64,000 bases of DNA from Anodontia alba (GCA_964016985.1 OZ024823.1:136544112-136608111); one strand, 5' to 3'; shown: positions 1 to 11,289, numbered from the stretch's first letter. A program made the numbers and translations. The notes: a model not told the origin generated them from the sequence alone.

Positions 1-62
1 TAACATATGAAACCACCGAACTGCAACAGAGGAACGGCCTTGGAACGGTCTTGTAAGCCTTC
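1..62 (-). repeat. Dispersed repeat O, fragment
   Basis: Reads like the stretch at about 17208-17270 (ATATGAAACCAC, then AACAGAGGAACxGCCTTGGAACGGTC), so it is a piece of the dispersed repeat called O here, in reverse orientation and cut by the window edge. No coding content is seen. A family A foldback begins six bases later. Confidence 0.6.
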
Positions 63-67
63 AACTT

Positions 68-314
68 CATCACGAAAACATACCTATATAATTTTGACCC
101 CCTTAAACCCCACTTTTATATAGTAAAACTGGGGTTTACAGGGGTATACATTATTTTTCTTATTTCTGCTCAAAAACATAGATTGTGGGTACTCGTTAGA
201 ACCGCCTCGGCGAGGTGAAAGAAATAAAAAAGAATATCAGAAATTTTATCTGGAAACTTTCAGTTTTTGGTGGTGAAAGTTTCAATATATATGAATAGGC
301 GTGGTTTCGTAATG
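68..314. mobile_element. Family A foldback element, damaged core
   Basis: Starts CATCACGAAAACA and ends TTTCGTAATG, the inverted tips shared by six copies in this window. The left half carries the family's inner block (ACCCCxCTTTTATATAGT then GGGGTTTACAGGGGTATAC), then GATTGTGGGTACTCGTTAGAA and GCCTCGGCGAGG. The right half of the central palindrome is missing, so this copy has lost much of its hairpin. No coding capacity; a non-autonomous, MITE-like element. Confidence 0.75.
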
Positions 315-1110
315 TAAAATCATATACTTTTCTTAATTACACAGATAATAAGGCATTTCATTTCATTCAAACTGTCTGCTTTGGAGGCAAGGAATAATCC
401 TTATTTATAAGTGTTTTACTTAAAGTTAATGCTAGAAAAATGTCAACAGATACCATATCATTTTCAAATATTTTTTTTTCTCTCATAAAATAGGGCTTGG
501 TCGTCCATACGGATCTTCACTTCTAAGGTTTGAGCATTACAATTCAGTAAAATACCCTGTAACCTACCGTTGTACCCTCGTATCAATGCGTCTTGTACAA
601 ATAAACCATTTTATGTGTATTTGACTTTGGCGCGTGTACTAAGATGAAAATTAGAATAGCATTAAGAATCAGAAACCAGAAAAGAACACAGTGTAGAGCC
701 AGAAAATTTGAGTCATCTAATCGGGATCAACATGGTTTGCATATGTACCGAGTTTGGTCTGCTGGTCCGAAAGGGACCAATTAACGCCTTATCACGTGCA
801 TTGCAAGCAGAGCTTTACACATGTAAACGTATACCAGGATCGCTGTCATGATACATGTTGTCACATGTAGAAATGTATGTTAATGCGCAAAAGCTTGCTC
901 CCATCTTTGTTTCGTGGTAAAATCTTCGTAAGAAGCATGTCATGTATCATTAATATCTACAAATCTTTGACACATGCAACGCAGACGACAACAATATTGT
1001 CTTGCATTTCCTGTTTCTCACAAAAGCCGCCCAATCTGCCACTTTACCGCTTTCCCACGAATGTCTCAGAACAAAAGTCATAGGTAGCAACAAGACAAAA
1101 ACACAAATGT
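315..1110. other. No recognisable feature
   Basis: AT-rich unique-looking DNA. Short open frames here show no domain, no codon bias that I can recognise and no splice-signal context. I see no repeat shared with the rest of the window. Confidence 0.5.
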
Positions 1111-1350
1111 GCCGATATGGCAGAAAACGCACCTTCGTACATGTGCGCCCAGCGAAGATTCAGATCAGCCTGCGCATTCGCGCAGTCTGATCAGATTCTT
1201 AACTGGTCGCTTTTTGGATAGCCAAGCAAGCAAAGTTTCTTCATGCGGAAAACAAAGACTGTGATCAGACTGCGCGCATGCGCAGGCTGATCACAGTCTT
1301 CGTTGGACGCACCAATCAAAAAGTATCTTTTCTTACGTTGTGGCTCAAAT
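1111..1350. mobile_element. Family E double-hairpin element
   Basis: Bounded by CAGAAAACGCACCTTCG on the left and TTTTCTTACGTTGTGGCTCA on the right. Two hairpins lie inside, one around 1155-1200 (CAGATCAGCCTGCGC / GCGCAGTCTGATCAG) and one around 1257-1300 (CTGTGATCAGACTGCGC / GCGCAGGCTGATCACAG), joined by a spacer containing GGATAGCCAAGCAAGCAAAG and TTTCTTCATGCGGA. The second stem differs from most copies on both arms at once (TGTGATCA / TGATCACA). Open frames across it are by-products of the inverted arms. Non-autonomous element. Confidence 0.8.
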
Positions 1351-2132
1351 ATACTTCTTATCTGTGTATGATATTTCATCGCCAGCAATTCTTGGCAAAT
1401 TTCTCACGCTTTGAAGATTTTTGTCTTACGCAAGTATTTACTACAAGTAGCAGTCGATCGCCGTGATGGCGGGAAAAGCGCGCGCGCGTTGCTCCCACCT
1501 TTCTCGAAGTTTACATCACAAAGATAAGTACAAACAGCTGTTTAGCATGTCGACACATGCTTTTAAAAGAGTCATTAGATGGTTTATGAGTTTCATAGGT
1601 ATTAATTTACCCATTTCACCTTTAAATTTCACTTTTCATGATTTTGTGGTCATCAAACTCGTAAGAGTATTCGTCTTCGCACGTGCGTGTTTCATGATTT
1701 ATTTGTTAAGTATGAAATTTGAAACATAATTACCTCTTATCATTCCATTAAATATGTCTTTTTTATTTTGTCTGGCGAACTTGCACATGCACTTTAAGTC
1801 ATATCATGAATATACAAACTGAAAAAAATGCAAAACAAAGTAAAATCTTTGAGAAGAAAGGAGGAAAGTACGTGTCCATGACTACGAATTACCTTTAGTT
1901 TGATTCTTTGTCCAGTCCATACGTTAGAACTGGCTTTTATAAATTATATCTTATATATGTTTAAACCATTTGTACAAATCTATTATTTATTATGTGCACT
2001 GTATTACCTGCATAATGACGCAAGATTTCCTTTGACAAATAGAAGAATACGTACCAACTGATATTTTTGCTGGTGGTGTTTTTCAGCAAAAGAGAAGGCC
2101 ATGATCGAAATGAGTAGAACGCTCAAATTAAA
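1351..2132. other. No recognisable feature
   Basis: No family repeat and no credible gene. One alternating GCGCGCGCG run at about 1488-1498 could adopt Z-DNA, but it is too short to read much into. Confidence 0.45.
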
Positions 2133-2387
2133 TACAGTTGAACTCCAGTGACTCAAACATCTGTGGGACCATCGAAATTTGTTCTAGACAAGGGTTGTTC
2201 GAGCCACTTAGGGTTAGTCATAGCGCCAGCCAGCAGGCAGATGGTGATAATTTAGGGATGTCTTTTCGATCGTCTATAAAGTAATGGTATGCTGAGTGTA
2301 CTCATTAGAATCGCACTCTACAAAGTACACTCAACATAGATTTTCATGATAAAAGAAGAAAATTCGAGCTAATGAAGTTTTACTGTA
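2133..2387. mobile_element. Family B1 pogo/Tigger-like MITE, internally deleted
   Basis: Begins TACAGTTGAACTCC and ends TTTTACTGTA, so the tips are CAGT/ACTG flanked by the dinucleotide TA, the target duplication expected of Tc1/mariner-superfamily elements including pogo. The interior matches the copies at 9855 and 49314 (GTTCGAGCCACTTAGGGTTA; ATAATTTAGGGA; GTGTACTCATTAGAATCGC) but is shorter and its right end is diverged. No transposase. Confidence 0.7.
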
Positions 2388-2402
2388 CGAAGATACCCAA
2401 CA

Positions 2403-2510
2403 CCCAGTTGGCATTCTTTATGAATCTATAGCGGGCCGTTATCAGCCCGTCAGCTACCCTGACGGGCCGATAACGACGCGCTATATATTTATAAAAAAGT
2501 GCTTACTGGG
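2403..2510. mobile_element. Family D palindrome (CCCAGT...ACTGGG)
   Basis: Nearly one long palindrome: TAGCGGGCCGTTATC and the facing GATAACGxCGCGCTATA, with the centre at GTCAGCTACCCTGAC. Tips are CCCAGT/ACTGGG. Flanks are CA and TA, so no exact target duplication here. About 108 bp, no coding capacity. Confidence 0.8.
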
Positions 2511-2634
2511 TAGCCAGGTAATGACACAATCATGGAACACACCCCTCCGCAATAATTACATGACAGCACTTCGTCGAATCTGGAACAAACAAGTAAAAAG
2601 GGAAAAAGCAAACGAGGAACTGCAACAGGAATAT

Positions 2635-2741
2635 CCCAGTAAGCATTCTACACAAATATGTAGCAGGCCGTTATCGGCCCGTCAGGGTAGCTGACGGGCC
2701 GATAACGGCCCGCTGTAGATTTATAAAGAATGCTGGCTGGG
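2635..2741. mobile_element. Family D palindrome with AT target duplication
   Basis: Second family D copy only 124 bp after the first. Its centre is inverted relative to that copy (GTCAGGGTAGCTGAC). The dinucleotide AT stands immediately outside both tips, fitting a 2 bp target-site duplication. Arms match through CGGCCCGTCAG / CTGACGGGCCG. Confidence 0.82.
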
Positions 2742-3413
2742 ATATACTACCCTTGAATGGCCAACGGAGCAGTGGTGTGTTGAGGTGGCATAGGAGAGTC
2801 TTAAACTTGGTTTTATGGAAATCAAGCCTTCGTTGTTACGGGCTCCGTGTTTCAACAGTAGATCAAAGCAGACTATACAACACTATGACAAACAAAGGTG
2901 AGTGCTCGATTACAAACTGCAGACATAGGTCAGTCTGATCTAAGTCTCCATTGGTTGAACATATCATGTTATATCATAAGGTACGATTTTTACACTGCGA
3001 ATCACGTGGTATTAAAGGAAGTGAACTGGGCATCTGTGCTGGCAGATGAATGAGTTCAGTGGGGGTCCTAGTCAACAATGTTTCAGTCATGCCGAGCCGT
3101 TGCCTCCGGACTGAATTTGTTGAGTTTGATCAGACCGGAGACATGCCTGAATGTACTAGCAGCTCTGCCATAGAGACGTCAGGTCGGTTAAAAAGCAGCA
3201 AATACTGACACTCTTACCATAATTCTGTAACATATTTTTCATAAATAAATATGTCAAATTCATAAGACTTTAGCATTTTAATATTTATTCATAGCGCTAT
3301 TAACATCAGATAGACATCTACGTTGTTGTACTTTGAATAAAACATGTTTTCAATATTTGTAAGGAGTAGCATTTCATCAGACCTCTAAGTGACTCCCAAG
3401 ATACTGGAATAAA
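2742..3413. other. No recognisable feature
   Basis: No repeat family, RNA gene or credible coding region recognised. The short open frame at 2753-2938 shows no domain. Confidence 0.45.
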
Positions 3414-3643
3414 ATGAGCCGAACGTCAGAAGACGTACCTCCAGGCAGGTGCGCACAACGAAGATTCAGATCAGCATGCGCATTTTCGCAGTCTGATCAG
3501 AATGCTCACTGCGCGAAGTTTGGATAGCCAAGGATGCAAAGTTTCTTCATGTGGACAACGAAGACTCCGGATGCGCAGTCTGATTAGAGTTTTCGCTGGG
3601 CGTATGTGTCCGAAGGTACTTTTTCTGACGTCGTGGCTCAAAT
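3414..3643. mobile_element. Family E double-hairpin element
   Basis: Starts ATGAGCCGAACGTCAGAAG and ends CTGACGTCGTGGCTCAAAT, the cleanest inverted ends of this family here. The first hairpin (3465-3500) is intact. The second is weakened because part of its left arm is missing. The shared spacer GGATAGCCAAGGATGCAAAG is present. A broken partial copy (TGATCAGACTGCGCAGC) lies at about 3792-3810. Confidence 0.78.
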
Positions 3644-3815
3644 ATTGTCGGTCCCATCTAGAGAAAGATATCTTACGGCATATGCGCATAGAGATGGTTC
3701 AGATCAGTCAGCACGTCTTGAAATGTCTTTATTAGCGCACTCATTTGTCCGTGGCTGTCCAGTGATGAGATGCCGGCATCGAGAAGGTCACTGATCAGAC
3801 TGCGCAGCGTAATGG

Positions 3816-4498
3816 TGGATTTTACTGCTTAAAGTGTAATATAAAGTGCTTTTTTTTTCCTGGCAAGACGTCAAGGGTGTACTTCTTCGGGCCCTAAAAT
3901 CGAAATTTTGTTTTCCATTTATTTTTATTACCATTTTAAACGAGTAAAGGAGGGCCCCTGCTGTATGATTGACAATCTCTCCCCGAACCCATTAAGAGAA
4001 ACTTATTTTTTCAAAATAGATGTGAATTTTATTTCCACTCAGGTACTCTCGGGTGTCATGACCCTAGAGCGTCTTGTTTTACATGTCAATTTTTGTGGCA
4101 TGTCAATTTCGATGTCTCGCATCAATTGGCTCAGCCCCTTCTGCTGCATACAAGTCAATAATTATTGCCATTCCACGCTCGTATTTTCTTAGCGTCATGA
4201 GAAAGCCTACCTCATGCCCTCTGCGAACACCTAATATCAAGATCAGTCTGTTTAACAGCGTTGGCTAATCAGATTGTTCCATTTTCTTCATACAGCCTCT
4301 GCACAGAGCAAATATTATTAGAGCGATTAGCGGAGCCGCTAAAAAGCAGTTCGGCTGACTTGGATCTTTGGTGCTTGTCTACTGTATACGGCTGATTTTC
4401 GGTTGATGAAACTTATTTTTTATTGTCTGTTTTCCGCCACTTTTTTCGTTCCCATGCATCGTTAGTAAAAGCACGCGGTGTATCGTTTTGTAATGTTC
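3816..4498. other. No recognisable feature
   Basis: AT-rich, no family repeat seen. Short open frames on the plus strand (3908-4268) lack recognisable domains. Confidence 0.4.
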
Positions 4499-4965
4499 AA
4501 CATGCTGGGTAAATTTTTCAACAGACGACACTTTCGCAGCAGAAACATGCCGTTAAAATAACGTAGATTCAACGTTGATTGAAAGTACTGGACATTGTAT
4601 CAACGTTGAAATGACGTTGTTTAAACATTGCGTGCCCGCTTGGTTGAAATAAATTTATTGCGATTGTCTCTGAAAAAAAACTTGGGTTGACATTTTATGA
4701 AAACAGTGTGCAATGCAAGCTGGATAAATTTTTCAGCAGATGAGATGATATTTTTATTCTTCCAAGAACATTCATGCAACTTTTCTCCGAATGAAAACTG
4801 AGTTTGACCTTTCGTGCAAATAATGTCCAAACGACTCATTGTTTTGGCAAAATAAGATAAAAAAGAAAAGAAAACAAAAGCAAACAAAAAAACAAACAAA
4901 AAAACAAAACAAAAAAAAAACAGAAAACACCTACTTGTCGTCTGCTGGAATTGATAAGAGAGTGT
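4499..4965. repeat. Degraded family H and C fragments
   Basis: Family H words (GGTAAATTTTTCA then CAGACGACA at about 4507-4530, TTTTTCAGCAGATGA at 4728, CTTGTCGTCTGCTGGAATT at 4933) surround a diverged family C piece at about 4568-4650 (CAACGTTGA words and the tip GCGTGCCCGCTTGG). The original borders cannot be drawn. A purine-rich A/AAC run fills 4856-4920. Confidence 0.4.
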
Positions 4966-5254
4966 GAAGTCAAAGAACTAATATACAGTAAAAAAAAAGT
5001 CAGACGCTGCCAATTTTATTTAATTCAAAATATACGATAGCTTATAAACGGTGCAAGAAAATCATTTTGAAAACACCATATTCGACAGCAAAGACTCTGG
5101 CTACATTGTACGGCTGCGCAGGCTGGTTTGGACTTTCCGTGTGTAAAAAGCAAATTAACCCTTAAAACGCCAAGAAAACCTGCATCTGAAAATGTCGTCT
5201 GTTTATGTTGTCTGCTGAATATTCTTGCAAACTTTTCAAACCTATTTTTGCATA

Positions 5255-5332
5255 TAGGCAAACAGTGTGAAGCCAGATCAGACTGCTCCTTTAGGAGCAG
5301 TCTGATCTGGGCCCACACTGTTTGCAACAATG
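5255..5332. repeat. Family F-type hairpin
   Basis: GCAAACAGTGTGAAGCCAGA followed by CAGACTGCTCC, a short loop, then GGAGCAGTCTGATCTGG and CCCACACTGTTTGC: a near-perfect stem. The outer words (GCAAACAGTGT / ACACTGTTTGC) are those of family F, but the loop-proximal stem is GACTGCTCC instead of GACGCCGC. Hairpin unit only, without the TTAA-flanked ends. Confidence 0.65.
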
Positions 5333-5344
5333 ACTTTTAAAGTG

Positions 5345-5660
5345 ACTGGCAGAAGACAAAGTGCACTTCCTGTCTCTTTTCCGCCTTCCAGTCCGTTCTG
5401 AAATTGTGAGTAATTTTTGTTTTCCTTTACCGTAGACCCCTCTTCAGAAGGGAGACAAAACCTTTTTGACAGTGCTGCGTCCCCTGAAAGTGTACCTAAC
5501 CCCACCCCCCACCAACACCCACAATCCCTTTTCAAAGAGAAATCATTTAAGCGGATGAAATTTCGTTGCATGGTTTTTGACTTTTCATGCAAATTTACAT
5601 GAAACGTCACAGCCTACTTGCTGGGAAAAAAATACCAGCTTGTTGTCTGCTCAATTTGCC
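5345..5660. repeat. Fragments of families I and H
   Basis: GTAGACCCCTCTTCAGAAGG and GAGACAAAACCTTTTTGACAG followed by CCCCTGAAAGTGTACC (5432-5500) match the right part of family I. GACTTTTCATGCAAATTTAC and GTTGTCTGCTCAATTTGCCC (5578-5660) match family H. Both lack their ends. Confidence 0.5.
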
Positions 5661-6145
5661 CAGAGGGTGGTAAAGGTTGAGAGGACACTCTTAAAAAAAA
5701 GAAATTGCCCCCACCCCCACCCCCACCCGCGTCACCCCCTGCCCTAAGTAAGAGGTAAATGATTTTTAGATAGATCCGAGTGACCTCCGCAGTATAATTG
5801 GGGATATATACAGACACGTTCGAATTGACGTTGTTTGCTTTTTGATTGGAAGGACGCCTCTGTATTCTGTATTCACCATATTGACGCAAGCTGGAACCAT
5901 TTGCCAGCAACCGCAGTGTATCGTTTCGAGTCATTTATTCCTTGCATTGGAATGTGTCGAATATCTGGAGGGGCGATGTTTGTTTCGCGTTAGTGATCAT
6001 TTCAGATCATTTTGTTTATACAATTTTACTACATGCAGTTTTATTCCCACGGTAAGAGTGCAAGACAAGAGAAGAATGGAACCATCTGTGCAGCATCGCG
6101 TTGAAAGGTATGAAAAGCTATTATTAGCATCATCTGGACCGCGTC

Positions 6146-6378
6146 AAGCGAAATCGTGCCTTCGAACATGCGCAAAATTAGTAGATTCAGATCATCGTGC
6201 GCATGTTCAAGGTATCATACGGGCCTTTGTTCACTATCAGCCATTCTGTAGTATCCAATGATTCCGTTAGCGGACAGCCAAGGCCCTGATCAGACTGAGC
6301 GAATGCGCAGGCTGATCTGGGCCTTCGCTCTCCACATATGCCTGACGAAACGTTTTCGCACTGCGTGGTCAATGTGAA
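6146..6378. mobile_element. Family E variant with CCGCGT ends
   Basis: Left end TGGACCGCGTCAAGCGAAA and right end TTTTCGCACTGCGTGGTCA form imperfect inverted repeats unlike the GAGCCGCAACG ends of standard E copies. The second hairpin (6281-6330) has stem AGGCCCTGATCAG / CTGATCTGGGCCTT; the first hairpin is degraded. Probably a subfamily using the same internal design. Confidence 0.65.
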
Positions 6379-6549
6379 GGTAATGTAACAAACATAAATG
6401 CTTTGGCGGGATCATAACAAACAGCAAAGTAAAAATTCTTTTTAATAAAAAGATAGAAAATAAATATTTCAGTTTCAATAATTGTAGAAAATAACCGTTT
6501 CATTTGAAGGTGAACAAGACCTGTTCAAGGCATTGATTTTAAAGATCTA

Positions 6550-6634
6550 CCAGCTAGCATTCTGCTTAAATATATAGCGGACCGTTATCGGCCCGACAGG
6601 AATCCTATCGGTCCGATATAGAATAATAGCTGGG
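6550..6634. mobile_element. Family D palindrome, shortened
   Basis: Tips CCAGCT and AGCTGGG with the words GCGGACCGTTATCGGCCCGA and CGGTCCGATATAGAATAATA. The right arm has lost about 20 bp, so the hairpin is asymmetric. Confidence 0.7.
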
Positions 6635-6888
6635 ATACACATCTCCTCTGTATCTGGATGACTGAATACATTTAGTTTATACTTGGACTGATGCAGTTAC
6701 AAGGTTCTGTTTAGTAGAAACCCCACGCCCACGCACTGACCTTGAGATCGCGATCGTCGTTTTTATGTTTTGATTTACAGTCAAGTGGGAGTTCAGGCAT
6801 CCTAAGGACGTCCTAGGCAGGGCAGACTGTATGAAAGACTCTGCCTAGCCACTCATTTCTGAAAAGGTGTCTATTCAACAAGGAACGG

Positions 6889-7125
6889 GCCGCGAGGTTA
6901 TAAAACTTTTTTCATGCTCAACACAGCTGAGCATGAAATTTATTTTGCTTATAAATCTTAAAATACTGACAGATTTTAAAACTTCTTTCATGCTCAACTC
7001 AGCTGAGCATGCTCAGCTGAGTTGAGCATGAAAAAAGTTTTAATTGTTGGTATTTTTATTTTTATGACCAAGTGGAATATCATGCTCAGTTGAGTTGAGC
7101 ATGACAAAAGTTTTATAACCTCGAG
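6889..7125. repeat. CATGCTCAAC foldback element
   Basis: Outer inverted ends CGAGGTTATAAAACTTTTTTC (left) and AAAAGTTTTATAACCTCGAG (right) enclose repeated CATGCTCAAC/GTTGAGCATG words. The middle (6979-7042) is itself a palindrome: TTTCATGCTCAACTCAGC followed by TGAGCATGCTCAGCTGAGTT and GAGCATGAAAAAAG. So there are palindromes at two nested scales. Single copy in this window, no coding content. Confidence 0.7.
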
Positions 7126-7837
7126 GCCGGATTTGCTCCTTTTTGAAATGAGTAGTACTCTACAAGGAATGAATTTGCTCCAGAGGGGAATAAATTCGTT
7201 GAAAGCATGGAGGTTACAAAATGTGTCTCCCTTGTAAAACAAATGTCAGAAATCTACCGGGTTATTATTCTTTGGTTCGCATTCATGGTAAACAATTCAG
7301 TAATTAACGCATATGTACAAATACAGTGAAAGTGAAACAATTTTCAGCTGGGGAAGGTAATTTTTAGAGCACGTCAGTCAGAGAACCACTAATGAGGAAG
7401 TGCCTGAAAGGGCGGTATACTTCATGCGGGAATGAGATTCTTTTCGAATTTCAGTGCATTAAATATGCAACATTTGGTGCAAATTACACATTAAAACTAG
7501 TCCTGCTGTGATGGTGATATATGGGTAACAACAGAGGCCGCATTCCAGTAGCTACAAACTCCTTGAAGACATGTCTGATTGGCATACAAGACGAACTCGA
7601 ATTATTATTTTGAGTCCGATATCAAGAAATGGGACGCTTGCCACTGACGAACAGAGGGAACCCTGATACACTGTGCCCTGTTCAGCCCCGCATATGCACA
7701 CATTTTCTTCAAGGCTTTATTTTAAATGTCAAATGCACAGTCACAAAGGGAGGTAAGAAGCTTCCGAATAGTTTGCGGTAATGTATAGTCGAATGAAGGC
7801 CTTTGACGTGTACATTTTTAGGTAGCCATCTTTTTTA
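7126..7837. other. No recognisable feature
   Basis: No repeat family, RNA or credible gene recognised. Confidence 0.45.
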
Positions 7838-7945
7838 TTTGAGCCAGCGAGAGAAAATGTATCTTTTGATAGGTGTGCACAGAGAAGACTCTGATCTGAC
7901 TCCGCATCCGCGCAGTCAGATCAGAGTCTTCGCTGTCCACTTGTA
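7838..7945. mobile_element. Family E, single-hairpin remnant
   Basis: Left end TTTGAGCCAGCGAGAGAAAA resembles the family E terminus. It is followed by a strong hairpin, GAAGACTCTGATCTGACT / AGTCAGATCAGAGTCTTCGC. The second hairpin and right end are absent. Confidence 0.6.
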
Positions 7946-8644
7946 GAATTATTCCTGTATTCGATTAATTACAAGCAAAATTTCTATTCCCTGTCATAAA
8001 GTACTATTATGTTATATTGTACATCCCCACAAAACTTCCTCGGCTCAATGGTCCCATAAAGTTATGGTTTAGATTGCGAATTTAGTGCAAACGAGTTAAA
8101 AGTCAGAAAAAGGTTTGGCCATTGCATTTCAGTAGAACAGCACCTATATAACAATTGCTATTTCAATTCAATGATCTTTAAAAACAATGAAAAAATATTT
8201 TGGTGTCTTTTACTAAGAAGAAATTATTCATTTTCTCCATGAAACGGTCAAGTTTGTAACGTCTATCAAGATGGATAGAAATACACGATGTGAAGCGAGA
8301 GACGACGCACATTGGTTCGTCTTATAAAGGAGTGGAGTTTCGAAAATCAGGGGTTTCAAATTGCAAATAAATAAACCAAAACTATTTTACCCCTGTTTCT
8401 TTTTCTAAGGCTGAGGCGTCCTTCTGATTTTCCCACACTACTGTGGTGGCTGTCGCACAGAGATTGCATTAAAATTGTTACCACATTTCGATGCTTATTT
8501 TTGTACCACGTGTGAGTTAACGTTCTAATGAGAAAGTGAATTTTCTTAACGGATCTTTAATTCGAATCTTTGGACCAGCGATATGCGATATGATAATGTT
8601 AAATGTGGCTTACTACAAACATAAACATGTAAGACGTCAATATA

Positions 8645-8912
8645 GGCCTGTAAAAATCTGGAATACACTCAAGTAAGGGGGCTGGAGACACTTATCAGAT
8701 TTTCCGCCATTTGTTACAAGAGAACCAACTTTTGTAACTTCTTGTTTGCTTCCCTACACAAAAAGTCCCTTCTGAAAAGGGGTCTACTCTAAAAGGAAAG
8801 AATTTGCTCCTAAGGGGAGTGAAATTCTTTCCTTTTAGGGTAGATTAGCTTTCAGAAGGGAGACAAAACAATTTTGATAGAGAGTTGTCTCTCTTGAAAG
8901 TGTATCATTTCC
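8645..8912. mobile_element. Family I element
   Basis: Fullest family I copy. A leader (CCGCCATTTGTTACAAGAG, ACTTCTTGTTTGCTTCCCTA) precedes the hairpin GGTCTACTCTAAAAGGAAAG and GAATTTGCTCC, which is mirrored by GAAATTCTTTCCTTTTAGGG. AGAAGGGAGACAAAACAATT and CTCTTGAAAGTGTATC follow. The hairpin arms are about 35 bp. Termini were not resolved, so the transposon class is open. Confidence 0.65.
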
Positions 8913-9344
8913 CCTGCATTGGCTGCTAGACCTTAACAATCACAGAATACTTTTCTTGCCATGACCGCAGCTTATGAGTAATCGTGACATGTAAATGAAA
9001 CACAAGACAGTCTATTAAATAATATACTGATTCCATCTTACTACATATATATAGCCAAAGTAAATCACAACATTCCTCTTATGATGGCCACTTCAGTAGT
9101 CTCAATATACTTTTGTTTTGTTTAAGTTGCTTTAGAAAGCAAGAGCAGGATAATATGAGTCCGGTTTCGGTCCGTCCGCATGTTCGTCACCATTTTAATT
9201 TGCGTCAAACCTAACACTTTGCCTCTTTTCTGATTGAAATAAGACCCATAATTATCAAACATGCGCTTCCTATCTAATATATGTGCAAATGGTGTGGTGT
9301 CATTTTATGGCCTTGACTAATATTTCACGGTCTAATGAATTTGT

Positions 9345-9778
9345 CATTAGTCACTAGAGACAGGAGCCAGTTTGAAGAAAGTCTTATCCTTGCCCACCGA
9401 AGAGAATCTATATTCTATAGGTGACCGTGACATTACAAACTCAACATAAATGTTTGATGCTTTATCGTATATACCCTAAGTATTGGGGTAGCCAGACTTG
9501 AACGCCAGGGTCTACACTTGTTGCCACTTAAACAGCTGCTTAATGCATACCTACAGATACTAAACTAGACTTGTTCAAAATTTAGGACAATTATGGTAAG
9601 CAATTAAGGTGACCAAATATTTAGTGTAAATACTGTATTTTTGACATTATTGTTCGCGTTAAAGAAAATCAGTTTTATTGCAGCTGATCTCAGACTAAGT
9701 GGACAGAATGAAAATAGTGGGGTTCTACGTTATACAGGGACTGGCTCCAATCCCTAGTGATTAAATGTATTATTGTTT
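9345..9778. repeat. Two family J ends, facing outward
   Basis: A right-end J sequence (ATTAGTCACTAGAGACAGGA) at about 9351 and a left-end J sequence (GGGACTGGCTCCAATCCCTA) at about 9737 lie 390 bp apart in the reverse of the normal order. Either two truncated copies sit side by side or J ends bracket a different insert. No transposase between them. Confidence 0.45.
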
Positions 9779-9854
9779 TATAATTTTCATTGATATAGAC
9801 ACTAAAATGAAATAAAATTAAGTCAACACGCACGCACATACGCACGCACGCATA

Positions 9855-10217
9855 TACAGTAGAACCTCGATAGCTCGAACACCGATGGCTCGTTTACCAT
9901 GGCTAATTCGAATTCGTTTTTGAGACCCTACGAAGTTCTTCGGATAGCTGAAGAAAACAAATATTTAGGGAACTTTTCTTATTTTATCGTGAAATTGTAT
10001 GTTGTGTGTACTCATTAGAATCGCCTCATCGAGGCGATTCTAATGCGTACACTCAACATACAATCATTGTGTAGAAAATCGAAAAAAAAAAATCCCTAAA
10101 TTATCGCCATTTGCTTCCTGACGGCGCCATAATTAACCCTCAGTGGCTCAAACCACCCATGTCTCGAACAAATTTTCATGGTCCCAAAGAGGTTCGAGCC
10201 ATCGAGGTTTGACTGTA
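9855..10217. mobile_element. Family B1 pogo/Tigger-like MITE
   Basis: TACAGTAGAACCTCGATAG at the left and CGAGGTTTGACTGTA at the right give inverted tips CAGTxxAACCTCG flanked by TA. Inside are CTCATTAGAATCGCCTC/GAGGCGATTCTAATG (central palindrome, 10010-10055) and AACTTTTCTTATTTTATCG. A second complete copy in reverse orientation is at 49314-49692. At 363 bp with no open frame it is non-autonomous. TA duplication and tip sequence suit the pogo branch of Tc1/mariner. Confidence 0.8.
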
Positions 10218-11170
10218 TATACATATCAGGGCAGTGGTTCTCGTTTGTATATAATGTATGATGAATATTATGTATAACTGACTCAACATTGGAACCAATC
10301 TGTTATTTGGCCTTCCCTTAGTAGCTAAACTACATATGTACATAAAAAGAAGGGGGTGACACGCACTGCAGTTCAACTACATCAACATGTTGCTGTCCTA
10401 GAGTTGCTCTGCTGTACCTTGTTACCCCTTTTTTTTGCTGTGTCAAATGTTGGTTTGTAAATTTGTCACTTGCTTTGTACCTTACATAGTTTTTTTTTTT
10501 TTTTTTTTCATTTCTTATGCCTTCTGTTAGCCTGGCCCCAGGCCCTTTCTTTATTTTTCTTTTCTTTCTTTTTCTTCTTTTTTTTTGAGGGGAACACTTG
10601 TATAGCTTGTAGAATTTTTGTTTAATTCAGTCCCTTGGCTAGAAAGAAAGGTTTTTGTTCAGCCATAGGTAACGAAGTTGGATTAAAGACGATCATGATA
10701 AAAAAAAGATAATGTAGAGAAAGAGAGAAATAGATATAAAACAAAAATGACTGTGTGTGGCCAGAGTAGTTAGATCAAGAACTAGAACAGGTTACATGTG
10801 GCAAAACTCGCGATACAACAAATGCCTTGAGTGCAATATCTTGTTCAGGTCCAATAATGGATTTGAAAGTATTGTCAAAATCTGAGACTTTCGCCGCCCA
10901 TGGCAACAGACAATTTTATTGACACACTATTGTCAGTCACTTTTGTCTTGTGACTAGTCTTCGGAAAGAATTTTTATTGTCGACTAATCGGTAAATTCTA
11001 TTTTTAGAAACATAAGTTTCTCACTATTCATTTTTATACGAAAGTTATAAAAAAAAATGAAACTCTAAGCTGACTACTTGGGCCATTTTACATTTGTGGT
11101 CAATAAAGATAAAAAAATGAAACAAATAGCCTGACATAAGGAACTTGTTTCAACCGAAAAGTGCTGACAC
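10218..11170. other. No gene; poly-T tracts only
   Basis: Contains poly-T tracts at about 10492-10508 and 10580-10588 and otherwise unremarkable AT-rich sequence. No repeat family, RNA gene or coding region recognised. Confidence 0.4.
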
Positions 11171-11289
11171 TTTTTCTTATTTCTCCCTGAAAACATATGT
11201 TGTGGATACTCATTAGAAGCGCCTCGTGAGGCGAGACGCTTCTAATGATTACCCACAACATATTTTTTCAGGGAGAAATAAGAAAAGCA
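11171..11289. repeat. Palindrome related to the family A core
   Basis: Left arm TTTCTTATTTCTCCCTGAAA and CATATGTTGTGGATACTC; right arm mirrors it as ACCCACAACATATTTTTTCA and GGGAGAAATAAGAAAA. The centre is AAGCGCCTCGTGAGGCGAGA. The TTGTGG(G/A)TACTC(A/G)TTAGAA design is shared with families A and B1, so unrelated terminal sequences carry a similar core. About 119 bp. Confidence 0.7.

Noticed and set aside
1488..1498. Z-DNA tract
   Set aside because: Only about 11 alternating GC bases; too short to be meaningful alone.
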